This document shows positions 34,288 to 43,385 of a stretch of DNA of 64,000 nt, piece by piece. Position 1 is the first letter of the stretch; each line of letters begins with the position of its first letter. Made by a program: the position numbers and the translations under genes. Source of the DNA: Balneola sp. (GTDB lineage Bacteria > Bacteroidota > Rhodothermia > Balneolales > Balneolaceae); the NCBI GenBank assembly GCA_002694685.1, contig NZMW01000010.1, forward strand, positions 554,517 through 618,516. Direction: 5' to 3'. The notes below the pieces were generated by a model. It was not told the origin of the DNA, did not search any database, and saw only the letters and a program-made list of their open reading frames with translations.

Positions 34288-35580
34288 TTAGGCAAGGCTA
34301 TCGGGGCTGTCAGTAACTTTGAACTGTATGCTAAAAACTGAACCGGGAGCAGATGGGTTTGATCCATACGTATAATCTGCGTCTAACTGTTCGGCGAGGG
34401 TTGAAATTAATACCATGCCCAAAGAGTCTTCGAGACCTGATTCTTTGTTTTCACTGAAACCTACCCCGTCATCCGAAATTTCTAATCGGAGCTGGTGATC
34501 AATATGCTCAAGATTAAAAGAAATGAGTCCTTTGTTTCTATCAATAAAGGCATGTTTAATTGCATTCGTAAGCACTTCATTTACAATTAAGCAACAGGGA
34601 ACCGCCTGACCAATATTTAAATTTAACGGCTCGAGATTAAATTCAGTCTCAATCTTCGCATCATAGTCGAGAGTGTCTAAAATGGTTTGAACCAAATCTT
34701 TCAAGCCCTGATCAAAAGCCATGTTTGAAAAGCTATTGGACTGATAAAGTTGCTCATGAATGTTAGCCATTGACTTAATACGCAGGGTGCTGTCAATTAG
34801 CTTTTTTCGCAATAGCTCATCTTTTTCTTTAAAGTATTGCAGTTGGAGCATTCCTGAGATAACGGCGAGATTGTTTTTTACCCGATGGTGGATTTCAGCT
34901 AGAAGCGTATTCTTTTCTTTGAGTGAGTTTTCCAGTTCATTCTGCTGGACCAACAAATTCTGTTTTAGGTTATCCTGAGATTCAATAGTCTCCTGAAGTC
35001 CTTTGAAAAGCATCGGCATAAATATCACCGCCACAATACTCATTAATATGGAGTTTGCGGAAATGGCAAACCATGAAGCTACTTGAAAACTATCCCTCAA
35101 AGGATATTCAACCATCTCATTATAAATGAAAAAGGCGTGTATAATGCAGATACCGATATTTATAAATATGGTTAGTACGCCGATTCTGGTTCTTAATATC
35201 AATAGGGAAAACACAGTGGCCCCAAATAGGTAGGTTAAGCCGGCTCCATGATCTCCCATGAAAAAAATAAGAATGGCTGCGACTGAGTAAATAAGAAATA
35301 GAAAAAGGTATTTTCGTAAACTTACTCTCAGGTTTGGGTATAGCGTGATTAACGAAATAGCGATTCCAAAGCTGATATAGATAATCGCCAGGGTTAATTG
35401 ACCCAGAAAGAAAACAACAAGGGCCGAGGGGATAATGATCATAATGCCAAGCGGCATTAGGTGAATAATGAGAGACGCAAAAAGCTTATTTTTCCAATAT
35501 TCGAGTCCCTCTGTGTGAGTTAATTCCCCAATACAATTTCTATTTACCCTAGATTTATACCTATCCCAAAATTTTGCCAT
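34288..35580 (-). CDS. membrane HisKA_2-type sensor histidine kinase
   Basis: 430 residues. The first about 200 hold six transmembrane helices with no large periplasmic domain (LIIHLMPLGIMIIIPSALVVF, FGIAISLITLYP, FLFLIYSVAAILIFFMG and others). A short coiled-coil leads to the H-box LLAEIHHRVKNNLAVISGMLQLQYF (HisKA_2 class), then the HATPase with VLTNAIKHAF, SDDGVGFSENKES and GMVLISTLAEQL. HisKA_2 kinases often signal to general-stress or phosphorelay responses. It has no response regulator next to it. The membrane sensor is probably responding to envelope or lipid state, which is inference. Confidence 0.85.
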   Translation of the reverse strand: MAKFWDRYKSRVNRNCIGELTHTEGLEYWKNKLFASLIIHLMPLGIMIIIPSALVVFFLGQLTLAIIYISFGIAISLITLYPNLRVSLRKYLFLFLIYSVAAILIFFMGDHGAGLTYLFGATVFSLLILRTRIGVLTIFINIGICIIHAFFIYNEMVEYPLRDSFQVASWFAISANSILMSIVAVIFMPMLFKGLQETIESQDNLKQNLLVQQNELENSLKEKNTLLAEIHHRVKNNLAVISGMLQLQYFKEKDELLRKKLIDSTLRIKSMANIHEQLYQSNSFSNMAFDQGLKDLVQTILDTLDYDAKIETEFNLEPLNLNIGQAVPCCLIVNEVLTNAIKHAFIDRNKGLISFNLEHIDHQLRLEISDDGVGFSENKESGLEDSLGMVLISTLAEQLDADYTYGSNPSAPGSVFSIQFKVTDSPDSLA

Positions 35581-35769
35581 GTATCAGAATGTTGAATATT
35601 GTAAACAGAAGTGATTATAAAAAAGTGATTTATGTCATAAAAGCCAATTCAACTAAAAAATAAAGAACGAAAGAAAAAGAGAATCTTCTTTAACTATTTA
35701 AACACAGTTTAGGCTTTATTTTATCGGTCGGAACCAAAATAAATTAAGGAGGATCGCCGATATTTTATT

Positions 35770-35777
35770 TATTTTTG
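35770..35777 (+). promoter_or_regulatory. possible -7 element TATTTTTG upstream of the PLP enzyme gene
   Basis: TATTTTTG at 35770-35777 is a perfect match to TAnnTTTG but no -33 TTTG is found 19-20 nt upstream, and it would leave a leader of under 12 nt. A full-length Shine-Dalgarno-like AAGGAGG at 35746-35752 lies upstream with no start codon within reach. Confidence 0.25.
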
Positions 35778-35791
35778 GCTAAATAGAGAAT

Positions 35792-36925
35792 ATGCCCATG
35801 AAAAAAAATATTGAGACCATAGCTATTCATTCCGGGATGGATCACGCATCAGAAGAGAATGCATCGGTTGTTCCCCCCATCGAAATGTCCACCATTTTTG
35901 AACACCGAAAAGGAGGACGCAAAGAGGACGATTGGAAATACTCCCGCTTGTCGAATCCGAACCGGGTACAGCTCGAACATGTAATCCGGGATTTAGAAAA
36001 TGGGGATTCATGCGCGGCGTTCTCTTCCGGTATAGCGGCTATTTCATCGGTATTCCAATCCATGGACTCCGGTGCCCATATATTGGTTCCTGAGGACGTT
36101 TACTTCGGAACTCGAAAGCTGGTTTGGGAATTTGCGGAGCGTTGGAACCTCGAGGTTGAGTTTATCGATATGACGAATCTTGAGGAAGTAGATTCCAAGC
36201 TTAAAGAAAATACCCAAATGGTGTGGGTTGAAACTCCTTCTAATCCACGACTATTGATTACAGATGTGATCAAGATTAACAAGCTCGCCGGGAAATATGG
36301 TGCAATCGTTGCGGTAGATAATACCTGGCCGACTCCTTACAATATGCGTCCGCTGGATCTTGGAGCTGACGTTGTCATTCACTCAACCACTAAATATTTG
36401 GGTGGACACAGTGATATTTTGGGCGGTGCTGTTATAACTCGCGGCAGTGAAAAACTGTTTGATAAAATTCGGACCATTCAGGTAGTTCAAGGCGCCGTTC
36501 CTTCGCCTCAGGATTGCTGGTTGCTCTCACGAAGTATTCGTTCTTTTCCATACCGGATGAGAGCACACAACGAAAATGCTCGTAAGGTGGCTGCCTTTTT
36601 GAATGATCACCCCAAAGTAAAAGAAGTGTATTACCCGGGATTGGAAACTCATCCCGGCCACGAAATTGCCAAAGAGCAAATGGATGATTTCGGCGGAATG
36701 ATATCTTTTCTGGTTCACGGGGGAGCGAATGAGGCGATAAAAGCTGTTTCAGGAAGCAAGATGATTAAAGCAGCCACCAGTTTAGGTGGAATTGAAAGCA
36801 TCTGGGAACACCGAAAATCGTCTGAAGGCGAAGAGTCACCCACACCCGATAATTTAATTCGGCTAAGTGTAGGGCTGGAACATCCGGATGATATTATTGA
36901 AGATTTGCAATTAGCCTTATCTTAG
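35792..36925 (+). CDS. cystathionine gamma-synthase/beta- or gamma-lyase family PLP enzyme
   Basis: 377 residues, fold-type I PLP enzyme of Cys/Met metabolism. The PLP lysine sits in IHSTTKYLGGHSDILGG (K about 200), with YSRLSNPNR near the start, AAFSSGIAAISSVFQ, VWVETPSNPRLLITD and VAVDNTWPTPYNMRPLDLGAD. Family members include MetB, MetC and CGL. Subfamily assignment is not possible from sequence alone. It is used in transsulfuration or methionine biosynthesis or degradation in the cytoplasm. ATG at 35792 or 35798 (MKKN) are both possible. No neighbouring sulfur genes and no SAM riboswitch is seen upstream. Confidence 0.87.
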   Translation: MPMKKNIETIAIHSGMDHASEENASVVPPIEMSTIFEHRKGGRKEDDWKYSRLSNPNRVQLEHVIRDLENGDSCAAFSSGIAAISSVFQSMDSGAHILVPEDVYFGTRKLVWEFAERWNLEVEFIDMTNLEEVDSKLKENTQMVWVETPSNPRLLITDVIKINKLAGKYGAIVAVDNTWPTPYNMRPLDLGADVVIHSTTKYLGGHSDILGGAVITRGSEKLFDKIRTIQVVQGAVPSPQDCWLLSRSIRSFPYRMRAHNENARKVAAFLNDHPKVKEVYYPGLETHPGHEIAKEQMDDFGGMISFLVHGGANEAIKAVSGSKMIKAATSLGGIESIWEHRKSSEGEESPTPDNLIRLSVGLEHPDDIIEDLQLALS

Positions 36926-37097
36926 CCTTAGATAAAGAAGGTTTTAAAGCGTCTAAAAATCTCTAAGGTCTTTATGGTGAAGGTAGGGATCTTCTTGGTG
37001 CTTGCCACCAAATGACTTCAGCCCCTTCAACAATAACATCGTAATAATGTATTCGTTAGTGTCATCAATAATAAAACCGAAGCGTAGTATAGTTTAT

Positions 37098-37598
37098 ATG
37101 ACAAAGAAAAGTGTTCTGGTATTACTGATTTCACTGCTTGGGATTTCTATCGCACAATCCCAAAACCGCCCCGATATGTTTGAGTGGAAGGAGCTGGGAG
37201 AAGCAATTAAACTGGCTGGTGAAAATGATAAAAAAGTGCTGGTTTATGGAAATGCATCCTGGTGTACTTATTGTAAGAAGATGGAGAAAGAAGTTTTTAC
37301 GCAGGAATCCGTTAAAGAACTCACCAATGAGCATTTCTATTCCGTTTGGATGGACACTGAATCTCAGGACTCATTGACTTTCCGAGGTCAACAGATGACC
37401 CAAATGCAATTTAGCCGAGCCATGAGAATCACAGGAACGCCCACCTTTATTTTCTTTGATTCGGAAGGAGAGATTATTGCCGGTCAGCCCGGGTTTATTC
37501 CCGAAGAACTATATGTTCAGATTTTAGAGTATGTAGGAACCGATGCCTATCTGGAGCAAAACTTCAATGAGTTTGTAGGGGTTGAGACTGAGAATTAG
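37098..37598 (+). CDS. secreted thioredoxin-like protein (Thioredoxin_7/DUF255-like)
   Basis: 166 residues from the ATG at 37098, which begins a signal peptide (MTKKSVLVLLISLLGISIAQSQ). An ATG at 37002 would extend the frame by 32 residues with no signal-like start. The active site is ASWCTYCKKME (CxxC) preceded by DKKVLVYGNASWC. The fold continues with RITGTPTFIFFDSEGEII (cis-Pro TPTFIFF). It is likely a periplasmic thiol:disulfide or cytochrome c-type thiol protein. The partner genes are unknown. It is followed 75 nt later by hutU, though not evidently in the hut operon. Confidence 0.85.
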   Translation: MTKKSVLVLLISLLGISIAQSQNRPDMFEWKELGEAIKLAGENDKKVLVYGNASWCTYCKKMEKEVFTQESVKELTNEHFYSVWMDTESQDSLTFRGQQMTQMQFSRAMRITGTPTFIFFDSEGEIIAGQPGFIPEELYVQILEYVGTDAYLEQNFNEFVGVETEN

Positions 37599-37673
37599 TT
37601 TGAGATGAGTCTTCCCAAAAATTCCTGTACATTCCTGCCGTGGAGTTGATTACAGGAATAAAATCTACAGGAG

Positions 37674-39323
37674 ATGGGAAGAACAATTAAAGCGCCGACG
37701 GGAACAAACCTTAACTGTAAAAGCTGGCTGACGGAAGCTCCTTTCCGCATGATCCAGAATAATCTCGATCCGGATGTAGCTGAAAAGCCGGAAGAACTGG
37801 TGGTGTATGGAGGTATCGGACGCGCCGCCCGTAATTGGGAAAGTTTTGATGGCATACTGGAATCCCTTAAATCCATGAGTGACGAAGAAACACTGTTGGT
37901 TCAATCAGGGAAGCCGGTCGGGATTTTCAAAACCCACAAAGATGCTCCCCGGGTTTTGATCGCCAACTCGAATCTCGTGCCAAAATGGGCAAACTGGGAT
38001 CACTTCAACGAGCTCGATAAAAAAGGCCTGATGATGTACGGACAAATGACGGCCGGATCATGGATCTACATTGGAAGTCAGGGCATTGTGCAGGGAACCT
38101 ATGAGACATTCGTAGCCATGGGGAAAAAGCATTTCGGTGGTGACTTGTCCGGAAAGTGGATTCTCACGGGCGGACTTGGAGGGATGGGCGGAGCTCAACC
38201 CTTGGCCGCAAAAATGGCCGGCGCCAGTATGCTGGCTGTTGAATGTCGGGAAGACCGAATTGATATGAGAATTCGAACCGGATATGTCGATCAAAAAGCC
38301 ACTTCTTTGGATGAAGCGCTGGGGATTATTGAGAAATCAGTGGAAGACAAAAAACCGGTCACAGTAGGCCTTCATGGCAATGCTGCTGATACCTATCCAA
38401 AACTTTTAGAACGTAAAATTCTGCCGGATGCCGTCACCGACCAAACTAGCGCACACGATCCATTAAACGGGTATTTGCCGTTGGGAATGACGGTGGATGA
38501 ATGGCTGGAAAAGCAGAAGTCGAATCCTAAAGAAGTAACTTTAAAGGCTCAGAAATCAATTGCGATACAAGTGAAGGCGATGCTGGATTTCCAGAAACAA
38601 GGTATCCCTACTTTTGACTATGGAAACAATATTCGTCAGGAAGCTTTCGATCAAGGGGTGGAAGATGCCTTCAACATCCCCGGTTTTGTGCCGGAGTATA
38701 TTCGTCCGCTTTTCTGTAAAGGAATTGGCCCGTTTCGTTGGGTTGCACTTTCCGGTGATCCCGAGGATATCTATAAAACCGATCAAAAAGTAAAAGAACT
38801 CATTCCCGACGATCCTCACCTTCACAATTGGCTGGATATGGCCAAAGACCAGATTCACTTTCAGGGATTGCCTTCCCGCATTTGCTGGGTGGGATTAGGT
38901 CAGCGCTATAAACTCGGACTGGCCTTCAACGAAATGGTGAAAAGTGGAGAGCTGAAAGCACCGGTCGTTATTGGCCGCGATCATCTTGATTCCGGATCTG
39001 TGGCAAGTCCAAACCGTGAAACCGAAGCTATGAAAGATGGATCTGATGCGGTATCGGACTGGCCGATTTTGAATGCTTTACTGAATACCTCATCAGGCGC
39101 AACCTGGGTTTCTTTTCATCATGGAGGTGGTGTGGGGATGGGGTTCTCACAACATGCGGGCTTGGTGATTGTTGCGGATGGAACCGATGACGCAGCGGCA
39201 AGATTGAATCGCGTTCTATGGAATGATCCTGCAACCGGAGTCATGCGCCATGCCGATGCCGGATACGAAATCGCCATTGATTGCGCGAAAGAACATCAAC
39301 TGAAATTGCCTTTTTTAGAATAA
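37674..39323 (+). CDS. hutU: urocanate hydratase
   Basis: 549 residues, normal for the family. It hydrates urocanate to 4-imidazolone-5-propionate using tightly bound NAD+ (histidine degradation step 2). The signature [13 protein letters not shown] lies near the N-terminus, followed by [39 protein letters not shown] (NAD+ binding), [34 protein letters not shown], and [22 protein letters not shown]. The start codon (37674) follows AGGAG without spacing. It is the first gene of a hutU-hutI-hutG run. hutH is not in the window, so the first step must be encoded elsewhere. Confidence 0.97.
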   Translation: MGRTIKAPTGTNLNCKSWLTEAPFRMIQNNLDPDVAEKPEELVVYGGIGRAARNWESFDGILESLKSMSDEETLLVQSGKPVGIFKTHKDAPRVLIANSNLVPKWANWDHFNELDKKGLMMYGQMTAGSWIYIGSQGIVQGTYETFVAMGKKHFGGDLSGKWILTGGLGGMGGAQPLAAKMAGASMLAVECREDRIDMRIRTGYVDQKATSLDEALGIIEKSVEDKKPVTVGLHGNAADTYPKLLERKILPDAVTDQTSAHDPLNGYLPLGMTVDEWLEKQKSNPKEVTLKAQKSIAIQVKAMLDFQKQGIPTFDYGNNIRQEAFDQGVEDAFNIPGFVPEYIRPLFCKGIGPFRWVALSGDPEDIYKTDQKVKELIPDDPHLHNWLDMAKDQIHFQGLPSRICWVGLGQRYKLGLAFNEMVKSGELKAPVVIGRDHLDSGSVASPNRETEAMKDGSDAVSDWPILNALLNTSSGATWVSFHHGGGVGMGFSQHAGLVIVADGTDDAAARLNRVLWNDPATGVMRHADAGYEIAIDCAKEHQLKLPFLE

Positions 39324-39337
39324 TTGGCAGAAATATC

Positions 39338-39373
39338 ATCCGTAGGGACGTATCATGATACGTCCCTACGGAT
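39338..39373. repeat. palindromic repeat, copy 2, between hutU and hutI
   Basis: Perfect 36-nt palindrome: the left half ends ATCCGTAGGGACGTATCA and its right half is TGATACGTCCCTACGGAT. It is the same family as 21425-21452 (core GTAGGGACGTAT versus GTAAGGGCGTAT) with paired changes on both arms. It lies 15 nt after the hutU stop codon and before the true hutI start. Confidence 0.75.
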
Positions 39374-39401
39374 TGATTATCATATTGTAAATCTAACACC
39401 T

Positions 39402-40631
39402 ATGCCTGATTTATTAATTCAAAACATATCTCAAATTGCCACACCAAAACCGGGTGTGCTACGAGGCTCAGAGCTTCGGAGTCTGAATGTTATTCAAAAC
39501 GGAGCGATCTATATTTCGGATGGAGTTATTAAGTCCGTGGGATCTTTGTCAGAAGTGCTGGAGCAGGTAGAAGGGCATCCCACTATTTTAGATGCGGAAG
39601 GGAAGGCAGCTGTTCCCGGTTTTGTAGATTCTCATTCCCATTTAGTGTTTGGCGGAAATCGAGCCGATGAATTTGCGATGCGTTCAGCAGGAATGAGTTA
39701 TGAGGAAATTGCAGATCAGGGAGGCGGGATTGTTTCTACTGTTGAGGCTACCCAACTGGCTACCAAAGAGCAGCTAAAAGATGTTGCTCGAATTCGTTTG
39801 CAAAAAGCTCTGAAGCAGGGCATTACCACGATGGAAATTAAAAGTGGATATGGGTTGAATTTAGACAATGAACGCAAGATGCTGGAGGTAATCAACGAGC
39901 TTAAAGAAGAACAACCTGTTGAACTATCAGCTACTTTTTTAGGAGCTCATGCCGTCCCAAAAAATTCAACCAAAGAAGAATATCTGGAAGACGTATTGGC
40001 TATGATTCCCGAGGTTGCCGAGCTGGCCGATTACTGTGATGTGTTCTGTGAAGATGGCTATTTTACGGTAGATGAATCTCGCCGGATTTTAGAGAAGGGT
40101 TTGGAATATAGACTCAAGCCTAAACTTCACACGAACCAATTTAACGATATTGGCGGTGTAGAAATGGCACTTAGCCTGAATGCCATATCGGTAGATCATT
40201 TAGAGGTTTTAAGTGAGGAAGATATCGAAAGAATTGCCCGATCAAATACCGTGGCTACTGTTTTGCCCGGCGTCTCCTACTTTCTGAATATTCCTTATTC
40301 CCCAGCTCGAAAGCTGTTAGATCGTGGAGCGCTGGTTGCGTTAGCTACTGATTTTAACCCGGGTTCGTCCATGACGATTTCCATGCAATTACTGATGAGC
40401 ATGGCCTGCACCAAAATGGGAATGTCGGTAGAAGAAGCATTGAGCTGTGCCACGCAGAACGGAGCCAAAGCGTTGGAGAAAGAGAAACTCGGCTGCATCG
40501 CTCCGGGATTTCAGGCAGATGTCTTGCTCTTGGATACCAATAACTACAAAGACCTGGCTTATTTTTTCGGGGAGAATCACGTGCATACTGTTATCAAAAA
40601 GGGAGAAAAGGTTTGGGCATCACGAGATTAG
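39402..40631 (+). CDS. hutI: imidazolonepropionase
   Basis: 409 residues from ATG 39402 (MPDLLIQNISQIATPK), chosen because the upstream frame from 39324 runs through a palindromic repeat and lacks family similarity. It is an amidohydrolase fold metalloenzyme: DSHSHLVFGGNRADEFAMRSAG has the metal-binding HxH, LGAHAVPKN, KLHTNQFND and ISVDHLEVL supply further ligands, and LATDFNPGSSMTISMQLLM is the closing signature. It hydrolyses imidazolonepropionate to formimino-glutamate. It overlaps hutG by 19 nt. Confidence 0.95.
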   Translation: MPDLLIQNISQIATPKPGVLRGSELRSLNVIQNGAIYISDGVIKSVGSLSEVLEQVEGHPTILDAEGKAAVPGFVDSHSHLVFGGNRADEFAMRSAGMSYEEIADQGGGIVSTVEATQLATKEQLKDVARIRLQKALKQGITTMEIKSGYGLNLDNERKMLEVINELKEEQPVELSATFLGAHAVPKNSTKEEYLEDVLAMIPEVAELADYCDVFCEDGYFTVDESRRILEKGLEYRLKPKLHTNQFNDIGGVEMALSLNAISVDHLEVLSEEDIERIARSNTVATVLPGVSYFLNIPYSPARKLLDRGALVALATDFNPGSSMTISMQLLMSMACTKMGMSVEEALSCATQNGAKALEKEKLGCIAPGFQADVLLLDTNNYKDLAYFFGENHVHTVIKKGEKVWASRD

Positions 40632-41599
40632 AAAAAATTCTTAAACCGGTTTCAGATGAAATGAGGTCAGTACGATCTCATGACCCGAATGATCACTGGT
40701 TTGTGCAAGAGATGTATTTTGAAGAACGGGATTATGATCAGGCAACTCATGTATTAATTGGATGTCCACAACATGAAGGCGTGTACAGAAATAATGGGAG
40801 AATAGGAGCGGCAGAAGCACCGAATAAAATCCGTGAGCAACTCTATAAACTTCAGGTAAAAAGAGATAATGCGGTTAAACTATTCGATGCAGGAAATGTG
40901 ATAACTGACTTATTTGATTCTTCAGAGATTACTGACTTCCCTGATTTGAATCAAAACCCCGATGCATTGGAAGAAATCCATAATCGACTATCTACGATTG
41001 TCTCCGAGTTTTTGAGAGATGATAAAAGGGTGATTGTATTAGGTGGGGGAAATGATATTTCTTATGCGGATGTCCGGGCTTTGGCTGAAAATGAACGAGA
41101 GATATCTGCCATCAATATCGATGCCCACTTAGATATGCGCATAGCTGAGGAGATGACAAGCGGAACGCCTTATCGAAAACTCATTGAAGATCATTATTTA
41201 AGCCCGCAGCAATTTTATGAATTTGGGATTAGGTCGGAATCAAACGGAGCCTATTATTTAGAAAATGCTAAAGAATTAGGCGTGAATGTACATTATTTGC
41301 AGGATGTGTTAGATGAGAGAGTCAGCCCGGCTTTTCAGCATATATTAGGACAGATTGGTACCCGTCCATTTTTTCTGGGATTAGATATGGATTCTATTCA
41401 GGCTTCCGATGCCCCGGGGGTAAGTGCGTCTTCGCCTGTTGGTTTTTCAGGAAGGGAAGTGATGGAATGTATTCATCACGCTAAACAAAAAGAGAACCTT
41501 AGAGTGTTCGAAATCACCGAAGTCAATCCCAAACACGACCTCGACAACCGGACAGTGAAATTAGCCGCTCAGTTTGTGTACGGTTTCCTTTTTGATTGA
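40613..41599 (+). CDS. hutG: formimidoylglutamase
   Basis: 328 residues from TTG 40613 (GGGAGA just upstream), or 312 from ATG 40661 (MRSVRSHDPNDHW). It overlaps hutI by 19 nt, which suggests coupled translation. It is a ureohydrolase fold: NIDAHLDMR is the metal-binding DAHxD and LGLDMDSIQASDAPG the second pair. The first metal ligand normally appears as a His in GGGH or GGDH, here GGGND. It converts formimino-glutamate to glutamate and formamide or formyl-glutamate, depending on subtype. Last gene of the hut run, before an inverted-repeat element and the convergent pyrH. Confidence 0.85.
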   Translation: MGITRLEKILKPVSDEMRSVRSHDPNDHWFVQEMYFEERDYDQATHVLIGCPQHEGVYRNNGRIGAAEAPNKIREQLYKLQVKRDNAVKLFDAGNVITDLFDSSEITDFPDLNQNPDALEEIHNRLSTIVSEFLRDDKRVIVLGGGNDISYADVRALAENEREISAINIDAHLDMRIAEEMTSGTPYRKLIEDHYLSPQQFYEFGIRSESNGAYYLENAKELGVNVHYLQDVLDERVSPAFQHILGQIGTRPFFLGLDMDSIQASDAPGVSASSPVGFSGREVMECIHHAKQKENLRVFEITEVNPKHDLDNRTVKLAAQFVYGFLFD

Positions 41600-41608
41600 A
41601 ACAACAAA

Positions 41609-41706
41609 GTCATCCTGAGGGTACTCCCGAAGGATCTTCAAGAGATTGGAAAACCTAAAATAGTCGCATTAAGCTTTGAAGATTCTTCGATTCCGCTCAG
41701 AATGAC
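41609..41706. repeat. inverted-repeat intergenic element between hutG and pyrH
   Basis: Outer arms GTCATCCTGAG (41609-41619) and CTCAGAATGAC (41696-41706) match 10 of 11, and inner arms near GAAGGATCTTCAA (41629-41641) and TTGAAGATTCTTC (41676-41688) match 12 of 13. Related in sequence to the arms at 21267-21378. In a convergent gene gap, so it may serve as a two-way terminator. Confidence 0.65.
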
Positions 41707-41724
41707 AATCTTAAAGGTGTTAAA

Positions 41725-42444
41725 TCAATCCCAGGTAACCGTAGTCCCTTCGTCCTTACCATCCACCACAATTTTCTTCAGGTTGCCTTCTTTATTCATA
41801 TTGAAGACAATGATCGGGGTTTTGTTTTCGCGGCACAGAGTGAAAGCGGTTAAGTCCATAACAGACAAGCGTCGTTTGAGGACATCATCCCCGGTGATTA
41901 CATCAAACTTTTTAGCGTCAGGATTTTTCTCAGGGTCAGAATCATAGATTCCATCCACGCGGGTTCCTTTTAGGATTACATCACATTCAATTTCGATAGC
42001 GCGGAGAGAACCGGCTGTATCTGTAGTGAAATATGGGTTTCCGGTGCCAGCACCAAAGATAACCACGCGTCCTTTTTCGAGGTGACGGATTGCACGCCTT
42101 CTGATGTAAGGCTCTGCAATAGCTTCCATGCGGATAGCACTCATAAGGCGAGTCTGTACATTAATCTGTTCGAGGGAGTCCTGTAATGCCATGCTATTGA
42201 TCATGGTGGCAAGCATTCCCATATAATCACCTTGCACACGATCCATGCCTTCAGTTGCTCCTTTAACACCGCGGAATATGTTACCTCCTCCAATTACAAT
42301 AGAAACCTGAACGCCTGCTTCCTGAATGGATTTAATCTCTTTAGCGTAAGCGCTTAAAATATCCGCATCAATTCCGTGTCCTTGTTCACCTAAAAGTGCT
42401 TCACCGCTGAGTTTGAGAAGCACTCTATTGTATTTATTTCCCAC
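41725..42444 (-). CDS. pyrH: UMP kinase
   Basis: 239 residues, amino acid kinase fold. N-terminal [49 protein letters not shown] and the acidic tail region [19 protein letters not shown] are diagnostic. It phosphorylates UMP to UDP using ATP, in pyrimidine biosynthesis. The typical order rpsB-tsf-pyrH is kept, but a terminator separates it from tsf, so part of its expression may come from its own promoter. Confidence 0.97.
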   Translation of the reverse strand: MGNKYNRVLLKLSGEALLGEQGHGIDADILSAYAKEIKSIQEAGVQVSIVIGGGNIFRGVKGATEGMDRVQGDYMGMLATMINSMALQDSLEQINVQTRLMSAIRMEAIAEPYIRRRAIRHLEKGRVVIFGAGTGNPYFTTDTAGSLRAIEIECDVILKGTRVDGIYDSDPEKNPDAKKFDVITGDDVLKRRLSVMDLTAFTLCRENKTPIIVFNMNKEGNLKKIVVDGKDEGTTVTWD

Positions 42445-42471
42445 GTTATCCTCGATTATTTTTTATAAGAC

Positions 42472-42501
42472 AAAAAAAAGGCTGTCAATTTTGACAGCCT
42501 T
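42472..42501 (-). terminator. terminator after tsf
   Basis: Stem AAGGCTGTCAA (42478-42488) and TTGACAGCCTT (42491-42501). On the minus strand it is followed by a U tract (8 A on plus at 42472-42479 overlap the stem base). It lies just after the tsf stop and upstream of pyrH, and probably attenuates read-through. Confidence 0.8.
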
Positions 42502-42518
42502 AATGTAAAGAAAATTTA

Positions 42519-43352
42519 TTAGTCGTTTTCGCCGAGTTGCAGCCTGTGGAAGGATTTAACAAGGGGAGCATTATTTTGCTCGAGATATTCCTTCACGGAA
42601 ACACCATTGTCTTTCACAAACTTCTGCTCTAGAAGAACTCGCTCTTCGTAGAAACGACGCAGTTTACCTTTAGCGGCTTGCTCAGCAATATGCTCAGGTT
42701 TGCCTTCATTTAGTAACTGATCTTTAGCGATTTCAAGCTCTTTCTCAACAAGAGTGCTGTCCACGCCATCACGTGTTACAGATAGAGGCTTCATTGCAGC
42801 TACTTGCATAGCAACATCTTTGCCGATTTCAGCATCTGTAAGGTCGCCGTCAAATTCAGCAAGTACACCTAACTGGTTTCCTGGGTGAATGTAAGAAATC
42901 AGAGTTCCTTCGGTAGTAACAAGTACTACGTTATTAATCTCGATCTTCTCACCAATCTTACCCACCATCTCTTCCAGGTGCTTCTCGATAGTCAAACCAT
43001 CAAGCTCAATTTTCAACAGATCATCTACATTGTCGATGTCGTTGTCGAAAGCAGCGTTTAGGAAAGACTCAGCGTCTTCCTGGAATTCTTCGTTACGTGC
43101 AACAAAGTCTGTCTCACAGTTAATCTCGAGGAGAGTAGCTTTTGTTTTTTCGTCATTGATGCGACTCAGAATCAATCCTTGGTTCGCTTCACGGTCAGAT
43201 CTCTTTTCGGATACTTTCTGTCCTTTTTTACGAAGGATCTCAACGGCACGGTCAAAATCACCGTCGGCTTCAGAGAGGGCTTTCTTACAGTCCATCATGC
43301 CCGCTCCGGTCATATCACGAAGTTTTTTTACGTCACTAGCAGAAATGCTCAT
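42519..43352 (-). CDS. tsf: elongation factor Ts
   Basis: 277 residues. The N-terminal UBA-like segment (VKKLRDMTGAGMMDCKKALSEADGDFDRAVEILRKKG) is the invariant EF-Ts start, with the Tyr/Phe EF-Tu contact TDFVARNEEF and IGEKIEINNVV in the two core domains. It exchanges GDP for GTP on EF-Tu. The tuf gene appears at 63907. Spacing after rpsB is 33 nt and it is co-transcribed with it. Confidence 0.97.
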   Translation of the reverse strand: MSISASDVKKLRDMTGAGMMDCKKALSEADGDFDRAVEILRKKGQKVSEKRSDREANQGLILSRINDEKTKATLLEINCETDFVARNEEFQEDAESFLNAAFDNDIDNVDDLLKIELDGLTIEKHLEEMVGKIGEKIEINNVVLVTTEGTLISYIHPGNQLGVLAEFDGDLTDAEIGKDVAMQVAAMKPLSVTRDGVDSTLVEKELEIAKDQLLNEGKPEHIAEQAAKGKLRRFYEERVLLEQKFVKDNGVSVKEYLEQNNAPLVKSFHRLQLGEND

Positions 43353-43385
43353 TATTCTGAATAGTATTTTAGGTGTTGAAAATTT

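Noticed and set aside
35746..35752. AAGGAGG as a ribosome binding site
   Set aside because: No start codon follows within 5-12 nt, and the likely start lies 40 nt downstream. It seems coincidental.
35581..35791. SAM riboswitch before the PLP enzyme gene
   Set aside because: The 211-nt region lacks the paired helices and conserved bases of any SAM riboswitch class I could recognise.
37002..37097. Longer start for the thioredoxin-like gene
   Set aside because: The extra residues precede a good signal peptide and have no similarity to the family.
39324..39401. Longer hutI reading frame
   Set aside because: The extension runs through a palindromic repeat and has no family similarity. ATG 39402 gives the expected N-terminus.
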